A DNA stretch of 64,000 nt from Pigmentiphaga sp. H8 (GCF_003854895.1 NZ_CP033966.1:3658001-3722000), one strand, 5' to 3'. Numbered from the stretch's first letter, positions 19,686 to 28,815 are shown. Notes: a model not told the origin generated them from the sequence alone. Numbers and translations are program-made.

Positions 19686-20732
19686 ATGAAAGCTTCTTCT
19701 CTTCTTGCCTGGATCGTGGCGCTGGCGGTGCTGGCCTTGCTGCCGGTGCTGCCCGAGCCGATCGGCACGCCGTTCCACGTCGAGCTCGGCGCCAAGGTGC
19801 TGATCATGGCGATCTTCGCGCTAAGCCTGCAGCTGCTGGTGGGCCATACGGGGCTCGTCAGCCTGGGGCACGCGGCCTATTTCGGCGCGGCGGCGTATGC
19901 GGTGGCGATGTTCACGCCGCGCTACGAAGCCGGCAACGGCTGGCTGCTGCTGGTGGCGGCGGTGGGCTGCGCGGCTTTGCTTGCGCTGGCGATCGGCCTT
20001 CTGGTGATGCGCACGCGCGGCATCTACTTCATCATGGTCACGCTGGCCTTCGGCCAACTGGTGTACTTCGTGTTCCACGACGTCGAGGCCTTCGGCGGCA
20101 GCGACGGCACCTACATCTACAACAAACCGGCCTTCACGCTGGCCGGCCGCGGCCTGGTCGACCTGGACCAGGCGCCGCAGTTCTACTGGTTCACGCTGGC
20201 GGGACTGGCGCTGACGCTGGCCGTGCTGGGCCTGGTGCTGCGTTCGCGCCTGGGCCATGCGCTGGTGGGCATCAAGCACAATGAACCGCGCATGCGGGCG
20301 GCCGGCTACAACACCCTGGCCTACAAGCTCGCCAGCTTCACCTTGGGCGGCGCGCTGGCGGGCCTGGCGGGCTTTCTGTATGCCACGCAGCACGGCTACG
20401 TCAACCCGGAACTGGTGTCCTGGCACCAGTCCGGCAACGCGCTGCTGATGATCATCCTGGGCGGACTGGGCAGCCTGGCCGGCGCGGTGATCGGCGCCTT
20501 CGCCTTCGTCCTGCTGGCCGAATGGTTCCAGGATCTGACCAAGCACTGGCAACTGCTGATGGGCGGCTTCATCATTCTGGCCGTCGCCTGGATGCCCCAG
20601 GGCCTGGCGGGCGGTTTCTCGCGTCTGCGCCTGCCGCGCCGCGGCCGCCCCCAGCCGCTGGCGCCGCCCGAGGCGGCCGCTCGCGGCGACGCCTCCTCCA
20701 CTCCCTCCTCGGCCACGGAACAGACGATATGA
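19686..20732 (+). CDS. Branched-chain-type ABC importer permease (LivM-like)
   Basis: A 348-residue LivM-type permease. Hydrophobic helices begin at residue 5; conserved segments are LQLLVGHTGLVSLGHAAYFGAAAYA, here split as LVGHTGLVSLGHAAYFGA, then RTRGIYFIMVTLAFGQ and the coupling region GGLGSLAGAVIGAFAFV. A ~40-residue polar, Pro/Ala-rich tail follows the last helix. The start ATG 19686 directly follows repeat copy 3. Its stop overlaps the ATPase start as ATGA, so translation is coupled. Confidence 0.92.
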   Translation: MKASSLLAWIVALAVLALLPVLPEPIGTPFHVELGAKVLIMAIFALSLQLLVGHTGLVSLGHAAYFGAAAYAVAMFTPRYEAGNGWLLLVAAVGCAALLALAIGLLVMRTRGIYFIMVTLAFGQLVYFVFHDVEAFGGSDGTYIYNKPAFTLAGRGLVDLDQAPQFYWFTLAGLALTLAVLGLVLRSRLGHALVGIKHNEPRMRAAGYNTLAYKLASFTLGGALAGLAGFLYATQHGYVNPELVSWHQSGNALLMIILGGLGSLAGAVIGAFAFVLLAEWFQDLTKHWQLLMGGFIILAVAWMPQGLAGGFSRLRLPRRGRPQPLAPPEAAARGDASSTPSSATEQTI

Positions 20733-21475
20733 CGGCAGTGCTCCAAGCCCAGGGCCTGAGCCGCCACTTCGGCGCGCTCAGGGCCATCGACAACGTCTCG
20801 CTGTCGCTCGCACCCGACCGCATCCATGCCGTGATCGGCACCAACGGCGCGGGCAAGTCGACCCTCATCCACCTGCTGTCGGGCGAACTGCCGCCCACGG
20901 CCGGCCGCGTCCGCCTGCATGGCCGCGACATCACCGGCTGGTCGCAGCCTCGCCGCGCGCAGGCCGGCATAGGGCGCAGCTACCAGCGCAACACGATCTT
21001 CCTGCCGCTGACGGTGCGCGAGAACTGCCGGCTGGCCGCGCAGGCGCGCACGCAGCGCCCCTGGCAATTCTGGCAACCGGCCCAGGGCTGCCGCGCCAGC
21101 CGCGAACGCGCCGATGAAGTGATGGAGCGCGCCGGCCTGACCGCGGTGGCGGACAAGACCGCCGCCAACCTGTCGCACGGCCAGAAGCGCCAGTTGGAAG
21201 TGGCGATGTGCCTGGCCACCTCGCCCACGGTGCTGCTGCTGGACGAACCGCTGGCCGGCATGGGCGCCGAGGAATCCGAACGCATGCTGGAACTGCTGCG
21301 GCGGCTGCGGCAAGGCCATGCCATCCTGCTGGTCGAACACGACATGGACGCGGTGTTCGCGGTGGCGGACGACATCACCGTGATGGTCAACGGCAGTCCC
21401 ATCGCCAGCGGGCTGCCGGCCGACGTGCGCAACAACCCGGACGTCCAGGAAGCCTACCTGGGCTCGGCCCACTGA
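20729..21475 (+). CDS. Branched-chain-type ABC importer ATPase (LivG-like)
   Basis: A 248-residue ABC ATPase. Walker A GTNGAGKST, Q-loop region RSYQRNTIFLPLTV, signature LSHGQKRQLEVA (a variant of LSGGQ), Walker B VLLLDEPLAGM and switch His in LLVEHDMDAVF are all present. It energises the aromatic-acid importer together with the LivF-like ATPase 27 bases downstream. LivG proteins often have this slightly altered signature. Confidence 0.92.
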   Translation: MTAVLQAQGLSRHFGALRAIDNVSLSLAPDRIHAVIGTNGAGKSTLIHLLSGELPPTAGRVRLHGRDITGWSQPRRAQAGIGRSYQRNTIFLPLTVRENCRLAAQARTQRPWQFWQPAQGCRASRERADEVMERAGLTAVADKTAANLSHGQKRQLEVAMCLATSPTVLLLDEPLAGMGAEESERMLELLRRLRQGHAILLVEHDMDAVFAVADDITVMVNGSPIASGLPADVRNNPDVQEAYLGSAH

Positions 21476-21502
21476 CCCCGGCGCCGGAGAAAAGGAAGAC
21501 AG

Positions 21503-22213
21503 ATGGAAGCGCTCATCGACGCCAGCCAGGTGCACGCCTGGTACGGCAGCAGCCATATCCTGCACGGGGTGGATTTCCGCCTGGGCCGCGGGGAAACCGT
21601 CGGCCTGCTGGGACGCAACGGCATGGGGAAATCCACCCTGATCCGCACCCTGCTGGGCCATGTCAAGCAGCGCGACGGACGCATCTCGATCGGCGGCCGC
21701 GACCTGTCGCGCGGCAAGCCCTATGAAGCCGCCAAGGCCGGCATCGCCTACGTGCCCGAGGGCCGGGGCATCTTTCCCAACCTGACGGTGAAGGAAAACC
21801 TGGTGATGGCGGCGCGGCGCGGCAGCGGCGGCCAGGCCGACTGGACGCTGGAACGCGTGCTGGCCACGTTTCCGCGGCTGACCGAACGCATGAGCAACCT
21901 GGGCTGGCAGCTCTCGGGCGGCGAACAGCAGATGCTGTCCATCGGCCGCGCGCTGATGACCAATCCCAGCGCCATCATCCTGGATGAAGCCACCGAAGGG
22001 CTGGCGCCGCTGATCGTGGCCGAGATCTGGCGGGTGATCGGCGACATCCGGCGCAGCGGCCTGGCCACCCTGGTGGTGGACCGCAACTACCGGATGGTCA
22101 TGGCCAATTCCGACCGGCTGGTGGTCATGGAAAAAGGCCGCATGGTGCTGGAAGGCCAGGCGCAGGACCTCGCGCACCGGCCCGAGGCGCTCAGCCGCTA
22201 CCTGGGGGTGTAG
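21503..22213 (+). CDS. Branched-chain-type ABC importer ATPase (LivF-like)
   Basis: A 236-residue ABC ATPase, last gene of the importer operon. Walker A LGRNGMGKST, the LivF hallmark YVPEGRGIFPNLTVKENL, signature LSGGEQQML, Walker B AIILDEATEGLAP and a switch region LVVDRNYRM in which the usual His is replaced by Asn. LivF-type subunits commonly end the operon. A preceding AGGAAGAC serves as ribosome site. The gene converges on pncB with only eleven bases between. Confidence 0.92.
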   Translation: MEALIDASQVHAWYGSSHILHGVDFRLGRGETVGLLGRNGMGKSTLIRTLLGHVKQRDGRISIGGRDLSRGKPYEAAKAGIAYVPEGRGIFPNLTVKENLVMAARRGSGGQADWTLERVLATFPRLTERMSNLGWQLSGGEQQMLSIGRALMTNPSAIILDEATEGLAPLIVAEIWRVIGDIRRSGLATLVVDRNYRMVMANSDRLVVMEKGRMVLEGQAQDLAHRPEALSRYLGV

Positions 22214-22224
22214 GGCGCCGCCCC

Positions 22225-23424
22225 TCAGTCGTCGGCGGTCTCGCCCACCTGCTCGGGCGGGATCTCGAACACCTGCCGCAGGTACGCCAGGTAGGCCTTG
22301 TCCTCGCACATGGTCTTCTCCGGCGTGTCGGACACCTTGGCCACCGGCTGGCCATTGCACTTGACCATCTTCATCACCACCTGCAGGGGCTGGTAGCTCA
22401 GGTCGTTGGTCAGGTTGGTGCCGATGCCGAAGGCGGTGATGCAGCGCCCCGCGAAATGCTTGGCCAGGCTGATCGCCAGCGGGAAGGTCAGGCCGTCCGA
22501 GAACACCAGTATCTTGGTGCGGGGGTCCACGCGGTTCTGCTTGTAGTGCTCCAGCAGGCGCTCGCCCCAGGTGAAGGGGTCGCCCGAATCGTGCCGCGCG
22601 CCGTCGAACAGCTTGCAGAAATACATGTCGAAGTCGCGCAGGAAGGCGCTCATGCCGTAGACGTCGGACAGCGCGATGCCCAGGTCGCCGCGGTATTCGC
22701 GCGCCCAGACCTCGAAGCCATAGATTTGCGAGTCGCGCAGGCGCGGCCCCAGGCCCTGGCAGGCCTGCAGGTATTCGTGCGCCATGGTGCCCAGCGGCGT
22801 CAGCCCGTGCTTCATCGCGAAATACACGTTGCTGGTGCCCGAGAAATGCTCGCGCATCTGATCCTTGAGCGTGATGATCACTTCCTCGTGCCAGGCCTTG
22901 GAGAAACGGCGGCGAGTGCCATAGTCGGCGATGTGGAAATCGCTCAGGGCGGGGTCGCCGCGGACCAGTTCCACCTTGCTCATCAGGCGCTGGCGGCCTT
23001 CGGCATAGGCCGGCACCAGGTGGTTGTTGCGGAAATAGACCTCGTTGACGATGGCCAGCACCGGGATCTCGAACAGGATGGTGTGCAGCCACGGCCCCTG
23101 AACGGTGATGTCGAGCTCTCCCGGCGACTGCGACCTGGACACCGAGATGCAGCGCCTGGGCAGATGGAACAGCCTCAGGAAGTCGACGAAATCGCTCTTG
23201 ATGAAGCGCATGCCGCCGAGGTAGTCCAGTTCCTCCTGGGTGAAGCGCAGTTCGCACAGCGCATCGATTTCTTCGCGGATCTCGTCCACATAGGGATGCA
23301 AGTCTATCCCCGGGGTCCGGCACTTGTACTTGTACTCGACCTGCGCCGCCGGGAACTGATGCAGGACGACCTGCATCATCGTGAACTTGTAGAGGTCGGT
23401 ATCCAGCAAAGACGTGATGATCAT
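22225..23424 (-). CDS. pncB: Nicotinate phosphoribosyltransferase
   Basis: A 399-residue enzyme converting nicotinate and PRPP to nicotinate mononucleotide in NAD salvage. Conserved stretches include LLDTDLYKFTMMQVVLHQFP at the start, MAHEYLQACQGLG around the active site, DVYGMSAFLRDFDMYFCKLF, and RHDSGDPFTWGERLLEHY with the PRPP-binding region. Length matches E. coli PncB (400). It follows panB by two bases, forming a two-gene cofactor-biosynthesis unit. Confidence 0.96.
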   Translation of the reverse strand: MIITSLLDTDLYKFTMMQVVLHQFPAAQVEYKYKCRTPGIDLHPYVDEIREEIDALCELRFTQEELDYLGGMRFIKSDFVDFLRLFHLPRRCISVSRSQSPGELDITVQGPWLHTILFEIPVLAIVNEVYFRNNHLVPAYAEGRQRLMSKVELVRGDPALSDFHIADYGTRRRFSKAWHEEVIITLKDQMREHFSGTSNVYFAMKHGLTPLGTMAHEYLQACQGLGPRLRDSQIYGFEVWAREYRGDLGIALSDVYGMSAFLRDFDMYFCKLFDGARHDSGDPFTWGERLLEHYKQNRVDPRTKILVFSDGLTFPLAISLAKHFAGRCITAFGIGTNLTNDLSYQPLQVVMKMVKCNGQPVAKVSDTPEKTMCEDKAYLAYLRQVFEIPPEQVGETADD

Positions 23425-23426
23425 GG

Positions 23427-24278
23427 CTACGAACCGCTCTGGTTGCCGTAGGGAGTGCCGATGTTGCCGGCGGTCATGCCGTAGACGTGCTCCGCGCCGG
23501 GAAAGGCGCCGGTCTCGACTTCCTGGGCATAGCGCCGGAAGGCCTGCAGGACCGCATCGCCTCCTGCGGGCGCCCCGACCATGTAGTTCTTAACGAACTT
23601 GGCGGGCGTGGCCGTCAGCCCGAGCATGTCGTGCAGGACCAGCACCTGGCCCGAGCACGCCACCGAGGCGCCGATGCCGATGGTGATCAGTTGCACCGCT
23701 TCGCACACCTGGCGGGCGACGGGATCGGGAACGGCCTCGATCACCATCATGGCGGCGCCGGCCGCCTCGACCGCCCGGGCGTCGGCCACGATGCGGCGCG
23801 CCTCGGCGTCTTCCTTGCCCTGCACGCGATAGCCGCCCAGCGCGTGCACGTGGGACGGCAGGAGGCCGATGTGGCCGCAGACGGGAATGCCGCTGCGGGT
23901 CAGGAGTTCGATGGTGGGCGCCAGCTCGGCCCCGCCCTCGATCTTGACCATCTGCGCGCCCGCCTGCATCAGCGTCACGGCGTTGCGCAGGGCCTGCTGG
24001 GGGCTTTCCTGGTAAGTCCCGAAGGGCATGTCGGCCAACAGGAAGGGGCGGCGAGTGCCGCGCGCCACGCAGGAGACGTGGTAGGCGATGTCCTGCAACA
24101 GCACCGGCAGCGTCGAATCCCTGCCCTGCACGAGCATGCCCAGCGTGTCGCCCACCAGGATGCAATCGACCTCGGCATCCTCCATGACCTTGGCGAAACC
24201 GGCGTCATAGCACGTCAGCATGGAAATCTTCCGCCCCGCGGCAAGCTTCTTGCGCAGGACGTTCAGGGTGGATCGCAT
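23427..24278 (-). CDS. panB: 3-methyl-2-oxobutanoate hydroxymethyltransferase
   Basis: A 283-residue PanB that transfers the hydroxymethyl group of methylene-tetrahydrofolate to ketoisovalerate, giving ketopantoate for pantothenate and CoA. Seen: ISMLTCYDAGFAKVMEDAEV, ILVGDTLGMLVQGRDSTLPV with metal and substrate contacts, MVKIEGGAE and the GHIGLLPS segment. First gene of a unit with pncB. panC is not adjacent. Confidence 0.96.
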   Translation of the reverse strand: MRSTLNVLRKKLAAGRKISMLTCYDAGFAKVMEDAEVDCILVGDTLGMLVQGRDSTLPVLLQDIAYHVSCVARGTRRPFLLADMPFGTYQESPQQALRNAVTLMQAGAQMVKIEGGAELAPTIELLTRSGIPVCGHIGLLPSHVHALGGYRVQGKEDAEARRIVADARAVEAAGAAMMVIEAVPDPVARQVCEAVQLITIGIGASVACSGQVLVLHDMLGLTATPAKFVKNYMVGAPAGGDAVLQAFRRYAQEVETGAFPGAEHVYGMTAGNIGTPYGNQSGS

Positions 24279-24471
24279 CGTACGGTCTCCAGTGATGCCT
24301 GTTGTGTAACCAAGGAAAATAGCACAGGAGAGGACTCATCCCCGCCCAAGGCCCCCTTCCCACGCCACACTCCCATGGCCCTCCAAGGGGAATGGCCTGC
24401 CGAACCGCGCGAGTCCGGTAAAATCATGGGCTGACCTGAAACTTTTATCCAGCATCGTCCTGGAGCCGCCT

Positions 24472-24795
24472 ATGACTCACGTCGTCACCGAGAACTGCAT
24501 CAAGTGCAAATACACCGATTGCGTGGATGTCTGCCCGGTCGACTGCTTTCGCGAAGGCCCGAACTTCCTGGTGATCGACCCTGACGAGTGCATCGACTGC
24601 GCCGTCTGTATCCCCGAATGCCCGGCCAATGCCATCCTGGCCGAGGAAGACGTTCCCGCCAACCAGATGCATTTCGTCCAGATCAACGCCGACCTGTCGC
24701 AAAGCTGGCCCAGCATCACGCGCACCAAGCCGCCCCTGCCCGACGCCGACGAGTGGAAGGACAAGGAAGGCAAGCTGGATCTCCTAGAGAGGTAG
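24472..24795 (+). CDS. fdxA: FdxA, 7Fe (3Fe-4S/4Fe-4S) ferredoxin
   Basis: A 107-residue ferredoxin of the FdxA type. The first cluster motif is altered to C-I-K-C-K-Y-T-D-C-V-D-V-C-P as in 7Fe ferredoxins, and the second is the regular CIDCAVCIPECP. A polar C-terminal extension follows, ending KEGKLDLLER. It is a cytoplasmic electron carrier; the ferredoxin-NADP reductase encoded immediately downstream, beyond a repeat copy, is the likely redox partner. A -10-like TAAAAT lies at 24418. Confidence 0.93.
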   Translation: MTHVVTENCIKCKYTDCVDVCPVDCFREGPNFLVIDPDECIDCAVCIPECPANAILAEEDVPANQMHFVQINADLSQSWPSITRTKPPLPDADEWKDKEGKLDLLER

Positions 24796-24798
24796 AGT

Positions 24799-24874
24799 CC
24801 CCCCCTACGCGCTGACGCGCGCCCCCCAGGGGGCGGCACTGGCGGACCGGCGGAGCCGGATCCGCTGTGCCCTG
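24799..24874. repeat. GC-rich intergenic palindromic repeat, copy 4
   Basis: Starts CCCCCCCTACGCGC right after the fdxA stop and carries GGCGGACCGGCGGAGCCGGA, a variant of the shared hairpin. It occupies most of the 110-base gap between fdxA and fpr and resembles a terminator-like hairpin without a T tract. Confidence 0.8.
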
Positions 24875-24905
24875 GGGCAACCCGCCGCCCGGAATTAATG
24901 GATTG

Positions 24906-25712
24906 ATGTCGGATAAGTACACCGTCGAGACGGTTACCTGGGTCAAGACCTGGGTGCCGCACAAGCTTTTCTCGTTCCGCACGACGCGGTCGCCCGGCTT
25001 CCGGTTCGTGCCGGGGCAGTTCGCGCGTCTGGGCGTCGAGCGGCCGGACCCGGATGCCGAAGACGGATCGGGGCGCCGCATCGTGTGGCGGGCGTATTCG
25101 ATCGTGTCGGCGCCCTATGACGATTTCCTGGAGTTCTTCTCCATCGTCGTGCCCGACGGCGAGTTCACCAGCGCGCTCGAGCACCTGCGCGAAGGCGACA
25201 AGCTGTACGTCGACAAGACCAATTTCGGCTTCCTGACCACGGCCGCCTTTCCCAGCGGCAAGGACCTGTGGATGCTGGCCTCGGGCACCGGCCTGGCCCC
25301 GTTCGTCTCCGTCCTGCAGGACCTGGACGTCTGGGAAACCTACGATCACCTGATCGTCGTCCACAGTGTGCGCACGGCCGAGGAACTGGTCTACCGGGAC
25401 ACCATAGAGGGCTTGCGCGACCACGAGGTCTTCGGCGAATTCTGCCGGGAACAGCCGGGCAAGCTGATCTACCTGCCCTCGGTCACGCGCGAGCGGGTCG
25501 AGGGCGCCCTGGACGCCCGCATCACGACGCTGATCGCCAGCGGCGAGCTGGAGCGCCGGGCCGGCGTCACGCTGGATCCGTCGCGTTCGCGCATCATGTT
25601 GTGCGGCAACCCCGAAATGGTGTCTGATTTGCGCAAATTGCTGGCGGAGCGCGGTTTTGGGGCCTCCCGCCGGGGTAAACCAGGCAATCTGGCCGTGGAA
25701 AACTATTGGTGA
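24906..25712 (+). CDS. fpr: Ferredoxin-NADP(+) reductase
   Basis: A 268-residue flavoprotein. The FAD motif is RAYSIVSAPYD, the NADP site LASGTGLAPFVS, and later MLCGNPEMVSDL and the terminal ENYW, which stacks on the flavin in bacterial Fpr. It exchanges electrons between NADPH and ferredoxin or flavodoxin, with roles in oxidative stress and Fe-S supply. ATG 24906 is preferred over 24867 because conservation starts there. fdxA is the neighbour upstream. Confidence 0.94.
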   Translation: MSDKYTVETVTWVKTWVPHKLFSFRTTRSPGFRFVPGQFARLGVERPDPDAEDGSGRRIVWRAYSIVSAPYDDFLEFFSIVVPDGEFTSALEHLREGDKLYVDKTNFGFLTTAAFPSGKDLWMLASGTGLAPFVSVLQDLDVWETYDHLIVVHSVRTAEELVYRDTIEGLRDHEVFGEFCREQPGKLIYLPSVTRERVEGALDARITTLIASGELERRAGVTLDPSRSRIMLCGNPEMVSDLRKLLAERGFGASRRGKPGNLAVENYW

Positions 25713-25734
25713 CACCGAGTTGCGCGGCCGGCGC

Positions 25735-25763
25735 GATACACCGATTGTGCAATGCAATATAAT
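25735..25763 (+). promoter_or_regulatory. Promoter-like sequence upstream of phaZ
   Basis: A perfect TATAAT at 25758-25763 follows GATACA (25735-25740) at 17 bases. It lies about 46 bases before the PHA depolymerase start. The -35 match is weak, so an activator or an unstressed constitutive low level is possible. Confidence 0.5.
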
Positions 25764-25808
25764 CGGTTTACTGGTGAATCGATTGCCCACCCGTGGTCTG
25801 GAGCAAGG

Positions 25809-27062
25809 ATGCTGTATCAATTACATGAATGGCAGCGCGCCCTGTTGACGCCTTTTGCCCACTTCGCCGACGCCTCGGCGCAGTTGTTCTCGAATCCCTA
25901 TAGCCCGCTTGCCTACACCCCGCTGTCGCGGCGGCTGGCGGCCGGCTACGAGCTGCTGTACCGGCTGGGCAAGGACTACGAGAAACCGGCCTGGGACCTG
26001 CCCACCACCACACTCGATGGCGCCGAGGCCACCGTCACGGAACAGATCGCGGCCGCCCGGCCCTTCTGTAACCTGGTGCATTTCGTGCGCACCCCGATGT
26101 CGCCACGCAAGGCCGCGGCCCGGCGCAAGCCCGATCCCACCGTGCTGCTGGTGGCGCCGCTGTCCGGCCACCACGCCACGCTGCTGCGCGACACCGTGCG
26201 CGCGCTGCTGCCCGAGCACGACGTCTACGTCACCGACTGGATCGATGCCCGCATGGTGCCGCAGTCGGCCGGCCCCTTCCACCTGGCCGACTACGTCGGC
26301 TACATCCGCGACTTCATCCGCCAGCTGGGTCCGGAGGTCCACGTGATCTCGGTGTGCCAGCCCACGGTGCCGGTGCTGGCCGCGGTCTCGCTGATGGCCT
26401 CGGACAACGATCCCAAGCTGCCGCGCAGCATGATCATGATGGGCGGCCCCATCGACCCGCGCAAATCGCCCACGCAGGTCAACAATCTCGCCAAGACCAA
26501 GTCCTATTCCTGGTTCGAGAACACCCTGATCCACCGCGTGCCGCCGCGCTTCCCCGGCTCGGGCCGCAAGGTCTATCCCGGCTTCCTGCAGCACGCCGGC
26601 TTCGTCAGCATGAACCCCGACCGCCACCTGAAGTCGCACTACGACTTCTACCTGGACCTGGTGCGCGGCGACGATGACGACGCCGAAGCGCACCGCCGCT
26701 TCTACGACGAATACAACGCCGTCCTGGACATGCCCGCCGAATACTACCTGGACACCATACGCACGGTATTCCAGGACTTCGAGCTGCCGCGCGGCGTCTG
26801 GAAGGTAAACGGCCAACTGGTCAAGCCTTCGGACATCCGCTCGGTGGCGCTGTTCACGATCGAAGGCGAGCTGGACGACATCTCGGGCTCCGGCCAGACC
26901 GAGGCCGCGCAGGACCTGTGCAGCGGCATCCCGGCGGACCGCAAGCGCCATTTCACCGCCCCGCGCTGCGGACACTACGGTATTTTCTCGGGCCGGCGCT
27001 GGCGCGAAGTCATCTGTCCCCAGATCGCCGAGTTCATTCGCCAGCACCAGGACGCGGCTTGA
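25809..27062 (+). CDS. phaZ: Intracellular polyhydroxyalkanoate depolymerase
   Basis: A 417-residue PhaZ-type enzyme that hydrolyses intracellular polyhydroxybutyrate granules. The nucleophile segment is SVCQPTVPVLAA with Cys183, the same residue number known in the Ralstonia eutropha PhaZ1 family; downstream FTIEGELDDISG offers the Asp, and RCGHYGIFSGRRWR the His. No signal peptide, in keeping with granule location in the cytoplasm. ATG 25809 is chosen from conservation (MLYQLHEWQ); a longer frame from 25752 overlaps the promoter. Confidence 0.94.
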   Translation: MLYQLHEWQRALLTPFAHFADASAQLFSNPYSPLAYTPLSRRLAAGYELLYRLGKDYEKPAWDLPTTTLDGAEATVTEQIAAARPFCNLVHFVRTPMSPRKAAARRKPDPTVLLVAPLSGHHATLLRDTVRALLPEHDVYVTDWIDARMVPQSAGPFHLADYVGYIRDFIRQLGPEVHVISVCQPTVPVLAAVSLMASDNDPKLPRSMIMMGGPIDPRKSPTQVNNLAKTKSYSWFENTLIHRVPPRFPGSGRKVYPGFLQHAGFVSMNPDRHLKSHYDFYLDLVRGDDDDAEAHRRFYDEYNAVLDMPAEYYLDTIRTVFQDFELPRGVWKVNGQLVKPSDIRSVALFTIEGELDDISGSGQTEAAQDLCSGIPADRKRHFTAPRCGHYGIFSGRRWREVICPQIAEFIRQHQDAA

Positions 27063-27075
27063 CCGGGCGCCAGCC

Positions 27076-27726
27076 GTGAACCGGATCGACCTCGTCGATG
27101 CGCAACTGCCGCAGACCCAGTGCACCAAATGCGGCTATGACGGCTGCCGGCCCTATGCCCGGGCGCTGGTCGAAGGCGACGTGCCGATCAACCGCTGCCC
27201 GCCCGGCGGCGACCTCGGCATCGCCCGGCTGGCCGCGGTGCTGGGCAGGCCCATCCTGCCCCTGGACGAGACGCGCGGCCAGCATGTCCCCCTGCACGTG
27301 GCGCGTATCGACGAGCAGCATTGCATAGGCTGCACGCTTTGCATCCAGGCCTGCCCCGTGGATGCCATCGTGGGCGCCAACAAGGCCATGCACACCGTGC
27401 TGACGGCCCTGTGCACGGGCTGCGATCTGTGCGTGGCCCCCTGTCCCGTCGATTGCATCACCATGGAGCCCGCCCTGCCAGCGCGCGCCTGGACCGACGA
27501 CGATGCCTCCGCGGCCCGCTTGCGCCATCAGCGGCGCGCCACGCGCCTGGCCCGCGAAAGCCGCGAGGACCAGGAACGCCTGCGCGCGCGGTCGGCCATG
27601 CGGGAGCAGGCTTCCCCGGCCCTGTCGGCCGCCGCCACGGCCGCGGGCACCGACGAAGCCGCCGAACGCAAGCGTGCCATACTAGAGGCCGCCCTCGCCC
27701 GGGCCCGCTCCCGGCGCGCGCACTGA
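27076..27726 (+). CDS. rsxB: Short RsxB/RnfB-like ferredoxin
   Basis: A 216-residue RnfB-family protein. The N-terminus has the 4Fe-4S domain CTKCGYDGCRPYA with a later Cys in NRCPPGG; two further 4Fe-4S motifs follow, CIGCTLCIQACPVDAI and CTGCDLCVAPCPVDCI. The C-terminal ~80 residues are charged, with coiled-coil character. The usual N-terminal membrane anchor of RnfB is missing and no other rnf/rsx genes are near. The start is GTG 27076, 13 bases after phaZ; nth follows. It is probably an electron carrier of unknown partner. Confidence 0.85.
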   Translation: MNRIDLVDAQLPQTQCTKCGYDGCRPYARALVEGDVPINRCPPGGDLGIARLAAVLGRPILPLDETRGQHVPLHVARIDEQHCIGCTLCIQACPVDAIVGANKAMHTVLTALCTGCDLCVAPCPVDCITMEPALPARAWTDDDASAARLRHQRRATRLARESREDQERLRARSAMREQASPALSAAATAAGTDEAAERKRAILEAALARARSRRAH

Positions 27727-27767
27727 CCCCGTCCCGTCATCACAACAACGGCCCGAGCCGTGTCCGC

Positions 27768-28406
27768 ATGAACGCCGCCAAACGACTAGCGATCTTCGAG
27801 CGCCTGCGCGCCGCCAATCCCTCCCCCCGAACCGAACTCGAATACGGGTCGACCTTCCAGCTGCTGATCGCCGTGCTGCTGTCGGCGCAGGCCACCGACA
27901 AGTCGGTCAACCTGGCCACGCGCCGCTTCTTTCCCGAGCACGGCACGCCCGAGGGGCTGCTGGCCCTGGGCGAGGAAGGCCTCAGCCAGTACATACGCAC
28001 CATCGGCCTGTACAAGACCAAGGCCAAGAATGCGATCGCTACCTGTCGCATCCTGCTCGAGCAGTATGGCGGCGAGGTGCCCGCCGACCGCGAGGCCCTG
28101 GAAGCGCTGCCGGGCGTGGGCCGCAAGACCGCCAACGTGGTGCTCAATACCGCATTCCGGCAAGTGGCCATGGCGGTCGACACGCATATCTTCCGCGTCG
28201 CCAACCGTACCGGCATCGCGCCGGGCAAGACCGTCCGCCAGGTCGAGGACAAGCTGCTCAAATTCGTGCCCAAGGAGTTCCTGCTGGACGCCCACCACTG
28301 GCTGATCCTGCATGGACGCTACATCTGCGTGGCGCGCAAGCCCAAGTGCCCGCAATGCGGCATCGCCGACCTGTGCGAATACAAGGACAAGACGCCTGCC
28401 GCCTAG
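27768..28406 (+). CDS. nth: Endonuclease III
   Basis: A 212-residue bifunctional DNA glycosylase/AP lyase for oxidised pyrimidines. The helix-hairpin-helix LPGVGRKTANVVLN contains the catalytic Lys, AVDTHIFRVANR the catalytic Asp, and the C-terminal CVARKPKCPQCGIADLC gives the C-X6-C-X2-C-X5-C 4Fe-4S ligands. It follows rsxB by 41 bases; an rnfB-like gene next to nth is a common arrangement in beta- and gamma-proteobacteria, perhaps reflecting Fe-S or redox linkage. Confidence 0.96.
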   Translation: MNAAKRLAIFERLRAANPSPRTELEYGSTFQLLIAVLLSAQATDKSVNLATRRFFPEHGTPEGLLALGEEGLSQYIRTIGLYKTKAKNAIATCRILLEQYGGEVPADREALEALPGVGRKTANVVLNTAFRQVAMAVDTHIFRVANRTGIAPGKTVRQVEDKLLKFVPKEFLLDAHHWLILHGRYICVARKPKCPQCGIADLCEYKDKTPAA

Positions 28407-28505
28407 GGCCGGCCGCCGGGTACGCGGTTTGCGTGGTGCAGGCTTGAGCGGGAAGGTCGCGCGGCGCGACAATTCCCTTGCCAGGCTTGTGAAAAGGAGC
28501 ACGCC

Positions 28506-28793
28506 ATGTCCAACAGTACCTTGCTAGGCACGGGCGAAAGCCTGCCTGAAGACAGCGGCAAGAGCGGCAAGCTCGGCCCCAGCGACACCTCGGATTCCGG
28601 CAGCGACCTGGCCGGCCTGCCCGACGACGAGGCCGGCACCGACTCGAGCAAGACGGGAGAGCGGCTTTCGGTCGACCCCGACGAGGAAGAACGCACGGGG
28701 GCCGACGTCCTGCCGGACGAAGTCGTGGACGAGGAACGCCTGGCCCGCTCGCACCCGGGCGACGACGAGGACGACGCAACCCGCCCCCGCTGA
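28506..28793 (+). CDS. Small acidic, disordered protein
   Basis: A 95-residue protein made mainly of Asp, Glu, Ser, Gly and Pro (for example LPDDEAGTDSS, DPDEEERTGADVLPDE) with no hydrophobic core, so it is likely disordered. The ribosome site AAAAGGAGCACGCC supports the ATG at 28506. No family recognised. It is convergent with the glycine-rich membrane protein gene and forms the left edge of the sigma-54-rich block. Codon use is GC-rich like its surroundings. Confidence 0.6.
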   Translation: MSNSTLLGTGESLPEDSGKSGKLGPSDTSDSGSDLAGLPDDEAGTDSSKTGERLSVDPDEEERTGADVLPDEVVDEERLARSHPGDDEDDATRPR

Positions 28794-28815
28794 ATCGGCC
28801 GGGTGCCCGGGCCGT

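Noticed and set aside
20396..23323. A 975-residue minus-strand frame across livM, livG, livF and pncB
   Set aside because: It has biased composition and no domains; it overlaps four well-supported genes and contains the shifted-frame image of pncB.
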